Source of the DNA: Cupriavidus sp. YR651
GTDB taxonomy: Bacteria; Pseudomonadota; Gammaproteobacteria; Burkholderiales; Burkholderiaceae
DNA: 64,000 nt
Direction of reading: 5' to 3'
Assembly: GCF_900101625.1 (NCBI RefSeq)
Contig: NZ_FMYZ01000007.1
Location: 62,001-126,000, forward strand
Shown here piece by piece: positions 49,803-59,050 of this stretch; positions within the stretch are counted from its first letter, which is position 1; every line of letters begins with the position of its first letter. The position numbers and the translations under genes were made by a program. The notes beneath the pieces were generated by a model. The model had not been told where the DNA came from. It did not search any database and saw only the letters and a list, made by a program, of their open reading frames with translations.

Positions 49803-51116
49803 ATGCCCATGTCCAGCTCCGTGCCACGCCGCGCCCGCTTCGGCAGCGCGGCTACCCTTCTGCTTGCGCTGATTTGCCCGATCCCGGCACACGCCGCGGT
49901 CTCCCTCCTCCAACCACCCCGTGTCATCGACGGCACCCGGCCGCTCACGCTGACATTGCTGGTCAGTGCCGACCGCGACACACGCCAATATGCGGTGCCG
50001 GATACGCTGCAGGTCACCGCCTCGGCCGACCTCGGCGCGCCGGTACGCATCACGATGAAGCGTGAAGGCGGCGGACCGGCCATCCTGAAGCTGCGCCAGG
50101 GCGAAAATCGCACCATTGCCTACAGCGCCGAATGGCCAGCGGACATGCGCGGCCAGGTACGGCTCGACGTCGCCGGCATCGATGCCGCGCCAGTGCTGGT
50201 CACCCTGAACCGGACCCCGACGCCGGCCGAGGCACCGGCTACGGGCGTGGCCACGGCAACGGCGCCAGCAACCATCGAACAGAAAGACACGGCCACGGCC
50301 CAAGGCACGCCGACCTCGGAGGCCGGCACGCGGGTGCCCATAACGCCAGTCGTCTCCGCTGCCAACGGCCCCACCGCCGGCCCCGCGCCAGCGGATCTCC
50401 GGGATGCCCAGCGCCTGTCGTTCAACGAGCCGATGTACATCATGTTCGGCGCGCACGATGGCGCCAACGCCAAGTTCCAGATCAGCTTCAAATACCGGAT
50501 CTTCGAAGGCGAGAATCCGTCGTCGAAAAGCCTGCTCGACAACCTCTACTTCGCCTACACACAGTTCTCGCTGTGGGACCTGCACGACGAGTCGCGGCCC
50601 TTCCGCGACACCAACTACCGGCCCAGCCTCTATTACTACCTGTCCGACACGGGCGTGAAAAACAGCGTGATCAGCCGGCTGTCGCTGGCCACCGGCTTCG
50701 AGCACGAATCGAACGGCCGCGACGGTGCCGAGTCACGCAGCATCAACACGCTGTTCATCAAGCCCACGATGTACTTTGGCGACCAGACCGACTGGCACTG
50801 GCGCGTCGCGCCCAAGCTCTACGCCTATGTGGGCAAGGACGATAACGAGGACATCCCCCACTATCGCGGCTACATGGACCTGAACCTGGCCTATGGCCGG
50901 CCGGATTCGTGGGAGTTCTCGGCCACGCTGCGCAAGGGGACCCGCAAGGGCTACGGCAGCATCGACGCCCAGGTGACCTACCCGCTCGCGCGACTGGTGC
51001 CGGGCACGGCGGGCTACCTGATGGCCGGCTATTTCTATGGGTATGGCGAGAGCCTGCTCGACTACAACCAGAAGACGCCATGGCAGTTCCGGCTTGGCTA
51101 CGCGCTGTCGCGCTGA
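49803..51116 (+). CDS. pldA: outer-membrane phospholipase A1
   Basis: PldA hydrolyses mislocalised phospholipids in the outer leaflet of the outer membrane. The protein has 437 residues from the ATG at 49803. The signal peptide ends near PAHA (~29). The family-specific barrel starts around residue 200 after a periplasmic-type N-terminal extension rich in Ala/Thr/Pro (~130-195). The catalytic His and Ser lie in FEHESNGRD and the Asn in SRSINTLF. A calcium-site-like region and a C-terminal LGYALSR are present. The N-terminal extra domain (VSLLQPPRVID...) is not in E. coli PldA (289 residues). Confidence 0.93.
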   Translation: MPMSSSVPRRARFGSAATLLLALICPIPAHAAVSLLQPPRVIDGTRPLTLTLLVSADRDTRQYAVPDTLQVTASADLGAPVRITMKREGGGPAILKLRQGENRTIAYSAEWPADMRGQVRLDVAGIDAAPVLVTLNRTPTPAEAPATGVATATAPATIEQKDTATAQGTPTSEAGTRVPITPVVSAANGPTAGPAPADLRDAQRLSFNEPMYIMFGAHDGANAKFQISFKYRIFEGENPSSKSLLDNLYFAYTQFSLWDLHDESRPFRDTNYRPSLYYYLSDTGVKNSVISRLSLATGFEHESNGRDGAESRSINTLFIKPTMYFGDQTDWHWRVAPKLYAYVGKDDNEDIPHYRGYMDLNLAYGRPDSWEFSATLRKGTRKGYGSIDAQVTYPLARLVPGTAGYLMAGYFYGYGESLLDYNQKTPWQFRLGYALSR

Positions 51117-51130
51117 CGCCATGCCGCGAC

Positions 51131-51149
51131 GCCCGCGTCAGGCGCGGGC
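51131..51149 (+). terminator. weak GC hairpin after pldA
   Basis: GCCCGCG and CGCGGGC surround a 5-nt loop shortly after the pldA stop. There is no T tract, so this is only a possible terminator. Confidence 0.35.
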
Positions 51150-51199
51150 CTCGTCGTCAACGCGTCATATCAACGATCGGACCGACCAGTCGTCGAGCC

Positions 51200-51634
51200 C
51201 TAGCCCGCGAGCGGCTTGCCATCCGCCTTGAGCCGCGCATTGCCTACCGCCGCGGCAAACTGGCCGTGGCCGTGCCAGCCGGTGGCGCGGCCCAGCTTCT
51301 TGCCCCGGTGGAAGAACATGAATACGGGAATGCCATGGAGGCCGAATCGACGACCCAGTTCGGGGTGCGCGTAGACATTGGCGTGCAACCACCGCAGGTT
51401 CAGCGCGCGGATCGGCTCCGGATTGGCGAGCATCGCCTTCTTGGCCATCTCGCAATTGAAGCAATCCACACCCCAGAAAAACACACAGACCAGATCGTCA
51501 CCGGCTGCGGCGATGGCGGCGTCGATGGTTCCGCCATCGACTTCCGTCATGTCGAAGGCGTCGAATGCCCGGTGGTCGAGGTGAGGGGCCGCTGCATGGC
51601 CGTCAGATCGCTCGGCATGGTTGTCGTCGGACAT
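51200..51634 (-). CDS. thioredoxin family protein with CFNC active site
   Basis: The protein has 144 residues from the ATG at 51634, with GGAGG upstream. An N-terminal His/Asp-rich region (~1-30) is followed by a thioredoxin fold with active site VDCFNCEMAKK and a cis-proline in HGIPVFMFFHRG. No signal peptide, so cytoplasmic. The CFNC dipeptide differs from the CGPC of thioredoxin, suggesting another redox potential or target. It is downstream of grpE on the same strand but separated by the grpE terminator, so it should have its own promoter. Confidence 0.9.
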   Translation of the reverse strand: MSDDNHAERSDGHAAAPHLDHRAFDAFDMTEVDGGTIDAAIAAAGDDLVCVFFWGVDCFNCEMAKKAMLANPEPIRALNLRWLHANVYAHPELGRRFGLHGIPVFMFFHRGKKLGRATGWHGHGQFAAAVGNARLKADGKPLAG

Positions 51635-51654
51635 GGCAAATTCCTCCAGGAACA

Positions 51655-51691
51655 AACAAAAACGCCCGGCGCATTGGGAAGCACCGGGCGT
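51655..51691 (-). terminator. intrinsic terminator after grpE
   Basis: On the minus strand, ACGCCCGG pairs with CCGGGCGT across a ~14-nt loop and is followed by TTTTTGTTTG. It also lies just upstream of the thioredoxin-like gene. Confidence 0.8.
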
Positions 51692-51732
51692 CTGGCATGG
51701 CGGCTTGCCGGGCACCGGGGCCCGGCGGGATC

Positions 51733-52293
51733 TCAGCGCGGCGCGGAGACCGTCACCAGTGCCGGGCGCAGCACGCGATCCGCGATCATGTAGCCGCGTT
51801 GCAGCACATTGACCACCGTGTTGGGTTCCTGCTCCGACGGCACCATCGAGATTGCCTGATGGCGGTGCGGGTCAAATTTCTCGCCCACCGGGTTCACTTC
51901 GACGATCTTGCCGCGCTCGAAGGCAGCAGCCAGTTGGCGGGCGGTCAGCTCCACACCTTCGCGCAACTTGACGAGGTCCCCGGTGTTGTCGGCCAGCGCA
52001 GCCTGCAGGCTGTCCATCACCGGCACCAAGTTGTCTGCAAAGTTCTCGATCGCGAACTTGTGGGCCTTGGACACCTCTTCCGCCGAACGGCGGCGGATGT
52101 TCTCGCCCTCTGCCGTGGCGCGCAGGAACAATTCGTAATGCTCCTTGGCCTTGGCTTCCAGGTCTGCCACCTGCTGCGTCAGGCGGGCCACATCGTCCCC
52201 GCTGGCAGCTTCCACACCCTGCACCTGGGCGCGGGTCACGTCGTCGGCCGCCTGCGGCGCGTTGGAGGATGGCGTCTGATTCTGTTCTTCCAT
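51733..52293 (-). CDS. grpE: nucleotide exchange factor GrpE
   Basis: GrpE releases ADP from DnaK. It has 186 residues from the ATG at 52293 ([11 protein letters not shown]). A long coiled coil (~45-85, [22 protein letters not shown]) and a compact C-terminal beta domain follow, with ALVTVSAPR at the end and the family pattern [13 protein letters not shown] heat-shock-like promoter lies about 96-123 bp upstream. dnaK and dnaJ are not in the window. Confidence 0.96.
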   Translation of the reverse strand: MEEQNQTPSSNAPQAADDVTRAQVQGVEAASGDDVARLTQQVADLEAKAKEHYELFLRATAEGENIRRRSAEEVSKAHKFAIENFADNLVPVMDSLQAALADNTGDLVKLREGVELTARQLAAAFERGKIVEVNPVGEKFDPHRHQAISMVPSEQEPNTVVNVLQRGYMIADRVLRPALVTVSAPR

Positions 52294-52388
52294 GTCGATC
52301 CGTATCAATCCGTATCAAATACTAAAACTCGGCCCGCCTGACGCAGGCCGTCGGGTGGCTCGGATGCCAAACCGGCAAGTCTAGCCGG

Positions 52389-52416
52389 ACTTGGTGTCGG
52401 CTACCCGTTTTTCAAG
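52389..52416 (-). promoter_or_regulatory. candidate sigma-32 promoter of grpE
   Basis: On the minus strand, CTTGAAA (52416-52410) is followed after 13 bp by CACCAAGT (52396-52389), compared with the consensus CTTGAAA and CCCCATnT. The -35 is perfect and the -10 partial. The position, ~96 bp before the grpE ATG, is plausible. Confidence 0.55.
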
Positions 52417-52481
52417 TGTGAAGGTTCAGAGACGCCGAAATACGCCGTTACAAAGCCTCGATTGATGAAATCGAGTGGTGA

Positions 52482-52510
52482 TTGCTTTGCTGCAACGCAA
52501 ACACTAAGAT
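52482..52510 (+). promoter_or_regulatory. candidate promoter of the small membrane protein gene
   Basis: TTGCTT (52482-52487) and TAAGAT (52505-52510) have a 17-bp spacer, about 40 bp before the GTG at 52550. Confidence 0.5.
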
Positions 52511-52549
52511 TCATGAGAGAAAAATGTCAAAAATAACGGGAGCACAAAG

Positions 52550-52741
52550 GTGGATCAATTTGGTGCATCTTTTGGAAGGTTCGCCATGCACAAGCTTCCT
52601 GTCGTGACGCTCTGCCTGGTCGCCGCGCTATCGGTGATGACAGTATTCATCTGCCTGTCCGGCGCGTTCACCCCGCGCGAAACCGAGTATGGCAGCGGCA
52701 AGGCCGTATTCAAGCACTACCTCGTCCATTACGTTCGCTGA
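52550..52741 (+). CDS. small single-pass membrane protein (63 or 51 aa)
   Basis: Not recognised. Reading from the GTG at 52550 (GGGAG ahead) gives 63 residues; an inner ATG at 52586, with GGAAGG ahead, gives 51 (MHKLPVVTLCLVAALSVM). One hydrophobic helix (LPVVTLCLVAALSVMTVFICL) is followed by a short charged tail, TPRETEYGSGKAVFKHY. It could be an inner-membrane peptide or have a cleavable signal. A promoter-like pair of boxes lies upstream and it is divergent from grpE, so a stress link is possible but unproven. Confidence 0.55.
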   Translation: MDQFGASFGRFAMHKLPVVTLCLVAALSVMTVFICLSGAFTPRETEYGSGKAVFKHYLVHYVR

Positions 52742-52839
52742 TTCCGCTCCGAATCGTCACGTCCCTCTGATCCCGCCCCGCCGAGGCGCCCCCGCCCCGG
52801 CGCGTCCTGTTTTTCTCCGCAATTCCGTCATCGCCCCGC

Positions 52840-53238
52840 TCAGCTTCTGAAACCGTCGATCCTGCGCCGGTCGCGCTTGGTTGGCCGGCCTTGCAGTTGC
52901 GCCGTCGGCTCGGTCTGGTAGCGACGCCGCTCGGCGTCCGTGCTTCGCCGCGCCTGGCTCTCTTCGGTTTCCGCAAAGAGCGTCTGGGCGATGGGCGCCG
53001 ACCCGCGCGACGCGCTGATGCCCTTGACCACCACCTCCCAGCGTTGCTGGTGCGCCTCCAGCACGACCGTATCGCCCGGCTTCACCTCGCGTGAATTCTT
53101 GCAGGGCTGGCCGTTCACCTCGACCCGGCCGCGCTCCACCGCCTCCGCCGCCAGCGATCGTGTCTTGAAAAACCGCGCGCACCACAGCCACTTGTCGATA
53201 CGCAGCCGCGCGTCGGGTTCGAAATCCACTTGCATCAT
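52840..53238 (-). CDS. hslR: S4-domain RNA-binding heat shock protein Hsp15
   Basis: Hsp15 binds 50S subunits carrying nascent tRNA-peptide, helping to rescue stalled ribosomes after heat stress. The protein has 132 residues. The N-terminal S4 domain (~12-60) reads RLRIDKWLWCARFFKTRSLAAEAVERGRVEVNG, cut here as one stretch of basic helices, and a basic Arg/Lys-rich C-terminal tail follows. It starts at the ATG pair at 53238/53235 and lies between hemH and the small membrane gene, on the hemH strand. Confidence 0.92.
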   Translation of the reverse strand: MMQVDFEPDARLRIDKWLWCARFFKTRSLAAEAVERGRVEVNGQPCKNSREVKPGDTVVLEAHQQRWEVVVKGISASRGSAPIAQTLFAETEESQARRSTDAERRRYQTEPTAQLQGRPTKRDRRRIDGFRS

Positions 53239-53291
53239 CTTGTCCTCAACCCGGACCTCAATCCGGTTTTCATCCCGGTGCTACCCGGCTT

Positions 53292-54407
53292 TCAGGCCGC
53301 CGCCCCTCGGGTCTGTGCCCGCGTGCGCCGCGCCTCCAGCTCGTGCGGATGCGGCGCGCCGAGCGACCAGCCTTGCAAATGCTGCAGCGCCATCTCCGCC
53401 AACCCCGCGATCCAGACCTCGGAATCATTCAGGCAAGGAATGAAATGGAAATCCTTGCCGCCAGCCACCCGGAATTCCGACTGACCTTCCATGGCGATCT
53501 CTTCGAGCGTTTCGATGCAGTCCGCCGGGAAGCCCGGGCAGAACACGTCCACGCGCTGGGTGCCGACCTTGCCGAGCTCCACCAGCGTGGGCGCGGTGTA
53601 GGGCTGGAGCCATTCGGCCTTGCCGAAACGCGACTGAAAGGTCACCTGATATTGCCCCGGCTGCAGTCCCAGCGCATCGCCCAGCAACCGCCCGGTTTTC
53701 AGGCACTCGCAATGGTAGGGATCGCCCAGATCCAGCAGGCGGCGCGGCAGGCCGTGGAAAGACAGGATCAGTTTGTCGCCCCGGGCGAAATCGGGCATCC
53801 CGTGCTGGGCCCAGTATGCCCCCACCTGCTGGTGGAGCGCGCCGATGTAAGCCGGATGGTCATGAAAATGCTTGATCAGCCGCATTTCTGGCTGGTTGCG
53901 CCATTCGGCCAGCACGCGAAAAACCTCGTCGAAGGCCGTGGCCGTCGTGGTGCCGGAAAACTGCGGATACAGCGGCAACAGCAGGATCTGCTCGGTGCCC
54001 TGGCGACGCAGCGCCTCCATGACCGACGCAATCGACGGATTGCCATAGCGCATGGCGCAGGCCACCGTCACATCGTGCCCCAGCTGATGCATCAGTTGCT
54101 GGAGCGCATGGGCCTGGCGCTCCGTATAGACCAGCAGGGGCGAGCCCGTCATGTGGGCCTCGCGTAACCAGATCGACTCGTATTTCAGTGCCGATGCGCG
54201 CGACCGGAATGGCAAGATCAGTCCGTGCAGGATCGGCAGCCAGAGCAGGCGCGGAATCTCCACCACGCGGGGGTCGGACAGGAAGGCTTTCAGATAGCGC
54301 CCCACCGCCTTGGGCGTGGGAGCGTCAGGCGTGCCCAGGTTGATCAGCAGGATCGCGGTGCGCGGCGGCTGGCCGTGCTGGTAGGCCGGTTCAGGCGAAA
54401 ACGTCAT
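53292..54407 (-). CDS. hemH: ferrochelatase
   Basis: HemH inserts ferrous iron into protoporphyrin IX, the last step of haem synthesis, at the inner membrane face. It has 371 residues from the ATG at 54407 ([15 protein letters not shown]). The family pattern [21 protein letters not shown], the catalytic histidine in LSFHGLPRR and the glutamate-containing [20 protein letters not shown] are present. It is 53 bp upstream of hslR and downstream of hrcA on the same strand, a heat-shock neighbourhood common in Burkholderiaceae. Confidence 0.96.
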   Translation of the reverse strand: MTFSPEPAYQHGQPPRTAILLINLGTPDAPTPKAVGRYLKAFLSDPRVVEIPRLLWLPILHGLILPFRSRASALKYESIWLREAHMTGSPLLVYTERQAHALQQLMHQLGHDVTVACAMRYGNPSIASVMEALRRQGTEQILLLPLYPQFSGTTTATAFDEVFRVLAEWRNQPEMRLIKHFHDHPAYIGALHQQVGAYWAQHGMPDFARGDKLILSFHGLPRRLLDLGDPYHCECLKTGRLLGDALGLQPGQYQVTFQSRFGKAEWLQPYTAPTLVELGKVGTQRVDVFCPGFPADCIETLEEIAMEGQSEFRVAGGKDFHFIPCLNDSEVWIAGLAEMALQHLQGWSLGAPHPHELEARRTRAQTRGAAA

Positions 54408-54508
54408 GGGTTTTCCGTTGAGACTGCCGGGAGCGCTTCGGGGAGGCAAGGTCGGCCCCGCCATGCATCACGCATGGGGGATGAACAGGAGACACGCGCC
54501 GCGCGCCA

Positions 54509-55555
54509 CTAGTTCTGGCTGAGCGCGCTGGACAACAGTCGCGCCGTGATGTCGACGATAGGGATGACGCGCTCGTACGCCATGCGGGTCGGGCCGATCA
54601 CGCCAAGCGTGCCGACGATCTGGCCATCCACGCCATACGGCGCCGTGATGACGGCCATGTCTTCCAGCGGCACGAGCTGGCTTTCCCCGCCGATGAAGAT
54701 CTGCACCCCTTGCGCGTGGCTGGACACATCCAGCAACTGCAACAGGTTGGTCTTGTGCTCGAAGACATCGAAAAGCCGGCGCAGCTTGTCCATGCTCGAC
54801 GACAGGTCTTCCACTTCCAGCAGCTTGCGCTCGCCGGAGATGAACACCTGGTCCTCTTCCTCGGCCATGGCGCTGCTGCCCGCATCCACTGCCGCCTGCA
54901 TCAGCGTCGACATGTCGCGCCGCAGGTCTTGCAGTTCCACCCGCAGGTGGGAGCGCACGGCATCGAAACTCATGCCGGCGTAGTGGGAATTGAAGAAATT
55001 GGCGGCCTCGATCAGCTGGGCCGGCGTGTACGGCAATTCGGTCTGGATGATGCGGTTCTGCACATCGCCTTCCGGGCTGACAATAATCAGCAGGATGCGC
55101 CTGTCCGACAGTCGCATGAATTCCACCTGCCGGAACGACTGCGTGCGTCGCGGAGTCATCACCACGCCGGCAAAGTGCGACAGGTGGGACAGCGTATGGG
55201 CGGCGGCGGTGATCATCCGCTGGTGCCCCAGCTGCTGCCCGCCCAGCTGACCCTGGATCTGGCCCGTCAGTTCGGCCAGCTCGGCCGCCAACTCGGGCGC
55301 GCGCTCCAGCGGCTGCGCCGTCAGCATCGTATCCACGAACAGACGGTAGCCGCGCGGCGTGGGGATGCGTCCGGCCGACGTATGCGGGCTGGCGATGAAA
55401 CCCATTTCCTCGAGGTCGGACATCACATTGCGGATGGTCGCCGGCGAGAGATCCAGACCCGAATACTTGGAAAGGGTCCGCGAGCCCACGGGCTGGCCTT
55501 CGGCGATGTATCGCTCGATCAGGGTCTTGAGAAGCGTTTTCGAACGTTCGTCCAT
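54509..55555 (-). CDS. hrcA: heat-inducible transcription repressor HrcA
   Basis: HrcA represses class I heat-shock operons by binding CIRCE elements, with GroEL maintaining its activity. It has 348 residues. The N-terminal winged helix (~10-70) reads [22 protein letters not shown] and [17 protein letters not shown], followed by the [16 protein letters not shown] signature. The dimerisation/GAF-like domain ends [22 protein letters not shown] saw no CIRCE (TTAGCACTC-N9-GAGTGCTAA) element inside this window, so its targets lie elsewhere. It is divergent from nadK. Confidence 0.97.
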   Translation of the reverse strand: MDERSKTLLKTLIERYIAEGQPVGSRTLSKYSGLDLSPATIRNVMSDLEEMGFIASPHTSAGRIPTPRGYRLFVDTMLTAQPLERAPELAAELAELTGQIQGQLGGQQLGHQRMITAAAHTLSHLSHFAGVVMTPRRTQSFRQVEFMRLSDRRILLIIVSPEGDVQNRIIQTELPYTPAQLIEAANFFNSHYAGMSFDAVRSHLRVELQDLRRDMSTLMQAAVDAGSSAMAEEEDQVFISGERKLLEVEDLSSSMDKLRRLFDVFEHKTNLLQLLDVSSHAQGVQIFIGGESQLVPLEDMAVITAPYGVDGQIVGTLGVIGPTRMAYERVIPIVDITARLLSSALSQN

Positions 55556-55679
55556 GATGTCCCGATTTTAATCAAGTTTACCCGGTTCGGGCGGCATGAC
55601 ATGCTCGCTCGTGAACACCTTTGCAGCCGCGGCGGGCCGGCTACTGACAACGGTCACACCGGTATGGTCTAATCCCGGC

Positions 55680-56597
55680 ATGTCTGCCCCCCCAAAGACC
55701 GGCGCCCCGCGCGCCCCGTTCAAGACCGTTGCCCTGGTGGGCAGGTATTCGACCGCCGGCATCGAGGGTCCTCTCGAGAAACTGGCGGCCTGCATTTCCC
55801 GCAACGGCCAGGATGTGGTGTTCGAGCGCGAAACCGCGATGGCCACTGGCCTGACCGGCTACCCCGTGCTGACTGCCGAGGAAATCGGGCGCGAGGCCGA
55901 CGTGGCCGTGGTGCTCGGCGGCGACGGCACGCTGCTCGGGCTCGCCCGCCAGCTGGCCGGGCATGACGTGCCGCTGATCGGTGTCAACCATGGCCGGCTG
56001 GGCTTCATGACCGACATCCCGCTGGAGGACGTGGCCACTGCCCTGCCCGAGATGCTGGCCGGCCGCTATGAGGCCGAGACCCGCACGCTGCTGGAATCGC
56101 GCGTGATCCGCGACGATGGCGTGATCTTCTCCGCGCTGGCCCTCAACGATGTGGTGGTCAACCGCTCGGGTATCTCCGGCATGGTCGAACTGGCCGTCTC
56201 CGTGGACGGCTTTTTCATGTACAACCAGCGTTCGGACGGCCTGATCGTGTCCACGCCCACCGGCTCCACCGCCTATGCGCTGGCCGCGGGCGGCCCGATC
56301 CTGCATCCCACGCTCTCCGGCCTGGTGCTGGTGCCGATCGCCGCGCACGCGCTGTCCAACCGGCCGATCGTGCTGCCGCTCGATGCCGAGGTCACGATCC
56401 AGGTGGCCACCGCCCGCGACGCAAGCGTCAACTTCGACATGCAATCCCTGACGTCGCTGCTGCCGGGCGACCGCATTGTCGTGCGCCGTTCCGACAAGAC
56501 CGTCAACCTGCTGCATCCCGTGGGCTACAACTACTACGCCACACTGCGCAAGAAGCTGCACTGGCACGAGTATCCCACCGAAGACAACCGGCTCTGA
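55680..56597 (+). CDS. nadK: NAD kinase
   Basis: NadK phosphorylates NAD to NADP. The protein has 305 residues from the ATG at 55680 ([15 protein letters not shown]). The GGDGT motif ([14 protein letters not shown]) and the [10 protein letters not shown] and [16 protein letters not shown] signatures are intact. It is divergent from hrcA and followed 27 bp later by recN, as in many proteobacteria. Confidence 0.97.
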   Translation: MSAPPKTGAPRAPFKTVALVGRYSTAGIEGPLEKLAACISRNGQDVVFERETAMATGLTGYPVLTAEEIGREADVAVVLGGDGTLLGLARQLAGHDVPLIGVNHGRLGFMTDIPLEDVATALPEMLAGRYEAETRTLLESRVIRDDGVIFSALALNDVVVNRSGISGMVELAVSVDGFFMYNQRSDGLIVSTPTGSTAYALAAGGPILHPTLSGLVLVPIAAHALSNRPIVLPLDAEVTIQVATARDASVNFDMQSLTSLLPGDRIVVRRSDKTVNLLHPVGYNYYATLRKKLHWHEYPTEDNRL

Positions 56598-56624
56598 GCC
56601 GCCCCCGCCCTCCTATCGCCCACG

Positions 56625-58379
56625 ATGCTGCGCAGCCTGTCCATCCGCGATTTCGTCATTGTCGACACGCTCGACCTTGACTTCTCCTCCGGCTTTACCG
56701 TCTTCACCGGCGAAACCGGCGCCGGCAAGTCCATCCTGATCGATGCGCTGGCGCTGGTGCTGGGCGAGCGTGCCGATGCGGGCGTGGTCCGCGAAGGCGC
56801 GTCGCGCGCGAGCATCGGCGCCACGTTCTCCACGCACGCGGCGCTCGATGACTGGCTGACCGAACGCGAACTCGCCGGGGACGACGGTACCGTGCTGCTG
56901 CGCCGGACCGTGGACGCCAGTGGCCGCAGCAAGGCCTTCATCAATGGCGCCGCGGCCACCCTGGCGCAACTGCGCGAAGTCGGCGACCAGCTGGTCGACA
57001 TCCACGGCCAGCACGCCCACCAGCTGCTGCTGCGCCCCGACGCCCAGCGCCATCTGCTGGATGCCCACGCGGGCCTGACCGAGCAGGCCGGCGCCGTGGC
57101 CGAGGCCTGGCGTGCGTGGCGTGCCTGCGTGCGCCAGCGCGAGGCCGTCGAACACCAGTCGCGGGAAATGCAACTGGAACGCGAGCGCCTGGAATGGCAG
57201 GTCGGCGAACTCGACAAGCTGGCGCCGCAACCGGGCGAGTGGGAAGAGACCCAGTCCGAATACAACCGCCTGTCGCATGCGGCAGGCCTGATCGATGGCA
57301 GCCGCGCGGCGCTCGACGCGCTGTCCGAAGCCGACGGTGCCGTGATCTCTGTGCTCAATGGCGTGGTGCACCGGCTGCAGTCGCTGGCCGACGTGGACCC
57401 CGCCCTGCGCGACGTGCTGGCCGCGCTGGAACCAGCGCTGGTCCAGACGGAAGAAGCCGCGCATTCGCTGAACCGTTACGTCGACCGTCTGGAACTCGAC
57501 CCCGAACGGTTGCAGACGGTGGAAGCCCGCATGCAGGCGCTGCACACCGCCGCGCGCAAATTTCGCCTGCCGCCCGAACAGTTGCCCGACGAACTGCTGG
57601 CGCGCCGCCAGCAGCTGGACGACCTGCAGGCCGCGCAGGACATCAACAAGGTGCTGGCGCGCGAAGCCGCCGCCCGCGCCGCGTACCTGACCCTGGCCAA
57701 GCATTTGTCCGGCGCGCGCAAGGCCGCCGCCGAGGCATTGTCGGCCGCCGTCACCGAAGCGATGCAGGGCCTGTCGATGGCAGGCGGCCTGTTCGCCGTC
57801 GCGCTCAACGCGCTGGAGGATGGCCAGAGCCACGGCCTGGAGCAGGTGGAATTCCTCGTGGCCGGTCACGCCGGCGTCAGCCCGCGCCCGCTGGCCAAGG
57901 TGGCATCCGGTGGCGAACTGGCACGGATCAGCCTGGCCATCTCCGTGATCACCAGTGAAGCCGCGCCCACGCCCACGCTGATCTTCGACGAGGTCGATAC
58001 CGGCATTGGCGGCGCGGTGGCCGAAGTCGTCGGCCGGCGCCTGCAGGAACTGGGCCGCGCACGCCAGGTTCTCTGCGTCACGCATCTGCCGCAGGTGGCC
58101 GCCCAGGCCGGCAGCCACCTGCTGGTCAGCAAGGAGACCGTGGACGCGACCAAGGGCTCGGCCCACGGCAACGGCAAGGGCCCGGTCACGCGCTCGCGCA
58201 TCCGTGCACTCGACGCCGAGGGCCGCGTCACGGAAACCGCGCGCATGCTCGGTGGCGCCACGGTGACCGCCACAACCATGCAACACGCCGAAGAGATGCT
58301 GGCGCAGGGTGCCCGCGCCGCCGCGGCCAACAGCGCCCGCGAAGGCGGCAACCGCCGTCCGCGCCGCGCCGCGAGCTGA
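56625..58379 (+). CDS. recN: DNA repair protein RecN
   Basis: RecN is an SMC-like ATPase for double-strand break repair. It has 584 residues, a little over the E. coli length of 553. Walker A reads GETGAGKSILIDAL, followed by a long coiled-coil middle. The C-terminal signature and Walker B segments are KVASGGELARISLA and LIFDEVDTGIGG, with CVTHLPQVAAQ. Its tail is Ala/Arg-rich (ARAAAANSAREGG). I saw no clear LexA box before it; the nadK-recN gap is 27 bp. Confidence 0.97.
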   Translation: MLRSLSIRDFVIVDTLDLDFSSGFTVFTGETGAGKSILIDALALVLGERADAGVVREGASRASIGATFSTHAALDDWLTERELAGDDGTVLLRRTVDASGRSKAFINGAAATLAQLREVGDQLVDIHGQHAHQLLLRPDAQRHLLDAHAGLTEQAGAVAEAWRAWRACVRQREAVEHQSREMQLERERLEWQVGELDKLAPQPGEWEETQSEYNRLSHAAGLIDGSRAALDALSEADGAVISVLNGVVHRLQSLADVDPALRDVLAALEPALVQTEEAAHSLNRYVDRLELDPERLQTVEARMQALHTAARKFRLPPEQLPDELLARRQQLDDLQAAQDINKVLAREAAARAAYLTLAKHLSGARKAAAEALSAAVTEAMQGLSMAGGLFAVALNALEDGQSHGLEQVEFLVAGHAGVSPRPLAKVASGGELARISLAISVITSEAAPTPTLIFDEVDTGIGGAVAEVVGRRLQELGRARQVLCVTHLPQVAAQAGSHLLVSKETVDATKGSAHGNGKGPVTRSRIRALDAEGRVTETARMLGGATVTATTMQHAEEMLAQGARAAAANSAREGGNRRPRRAAS

Positions 58380-58437
58380 CGCGGCACGCCGCCCGCCTCC
58401 TCGCACAGAACGCACAGAATTCAGGAGCTTCACACCC

Positions 58438-58884
58438 ATGACCACTGGCCAGCTGCCGTCGTCCCACCGCCGCACCCCGCGCGGCCCGCGCACCGCGCTC
58501 GCCATCGCGCTGGCGCTTACCGCGCTGACTGCCATGTCCGGCTGCGCCTCGGAATCCAAGTCGTTCGCGCCGCCGCGCGGCAGCATCACCAATGACCGCG
58601 CCATCGGCGACATCCTGGTCAAGTTCACGCCACCGGACGTCAACGTGTCGGAAGACGCCGGCAAGCTGCTGGCCGGCATCGAGGGTCCGGTGCGCTACGT
58701 GGTCAAGCGGCCGATGTCCGGCGGCGTCTGGCTGGTCACCGCGATTACCGCATCGGCGGACGTCACGCTGAACCAGGCCGTGGAGACGCTGCGCGCCGCA
58801 CCGCGCGTGGAGTCCGCCACGCCGGACCGGACCCTGAAGCCGCATCACGGCATGCCGCCCAGCCGGGACATGCCGCAAAGCTGA
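58438..58884 (+). CDS. subtilase-propeptide-like lipoprotein
   Basis: The protein has 148 residues from the ATG at 58438, with AGGAG ahead. The signal sequence ends in a lipobox AMSGC (Cys36), so it should be a periplasm-facing lipoprotein. The mature part (~58-135) reads DILVKFTPPD..., VVKRPMSGGVWLVTA and LRAAPRVESATPDRTLK, which is clearly homologous to residues ~48-123 of the subtilase encoded next (NYIVRWRD..., VRRPM..., RLRQDPRIADAVPDRWLR). It is therefore a stand-alone version of an I9/S8 propeptide, a likely inhibitor or folding chaperone for that protease. Cotranscription is likely but there are 166 bp between them. Confidence 0.82.
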   Translation: MTTGQLPSSHRRTPRGPRTALAIALALTALTAMSGCASESKSFAPPRGSITNDRAIGDILVKFTPPDVNVSEDAGKLLAGIEGPVRYVVKRPMSGGVWLVTAITASADVTLNQAVETLRAAPRVESATPDRTLKPHHGMPPSRDMPQS

Positions 58885-59050
58885 TCGCAGGAACACACCT
58901 CACGCGCGCCGCCGGTCGCGCGTCGGGACGCAGGCAGGGACCGGCGAGCATGTAGAACGAGAAGGGCCCGCCTGGCGATGTCGGATCGCTGCACGTGAGC
59001 CCTCGGTGGCAGGTCGCATCCGCACAATCCGCTCCCCAAAGGAGGTCTCG

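Noticed and set aside
53292..55555. A CIRCE operator near hrcA
   Set aside because: No TTAGCACTC-N9-GAGTGCTAA inverted repeat could be found in the hrcA-nadK gap or elsewhere in this segment.
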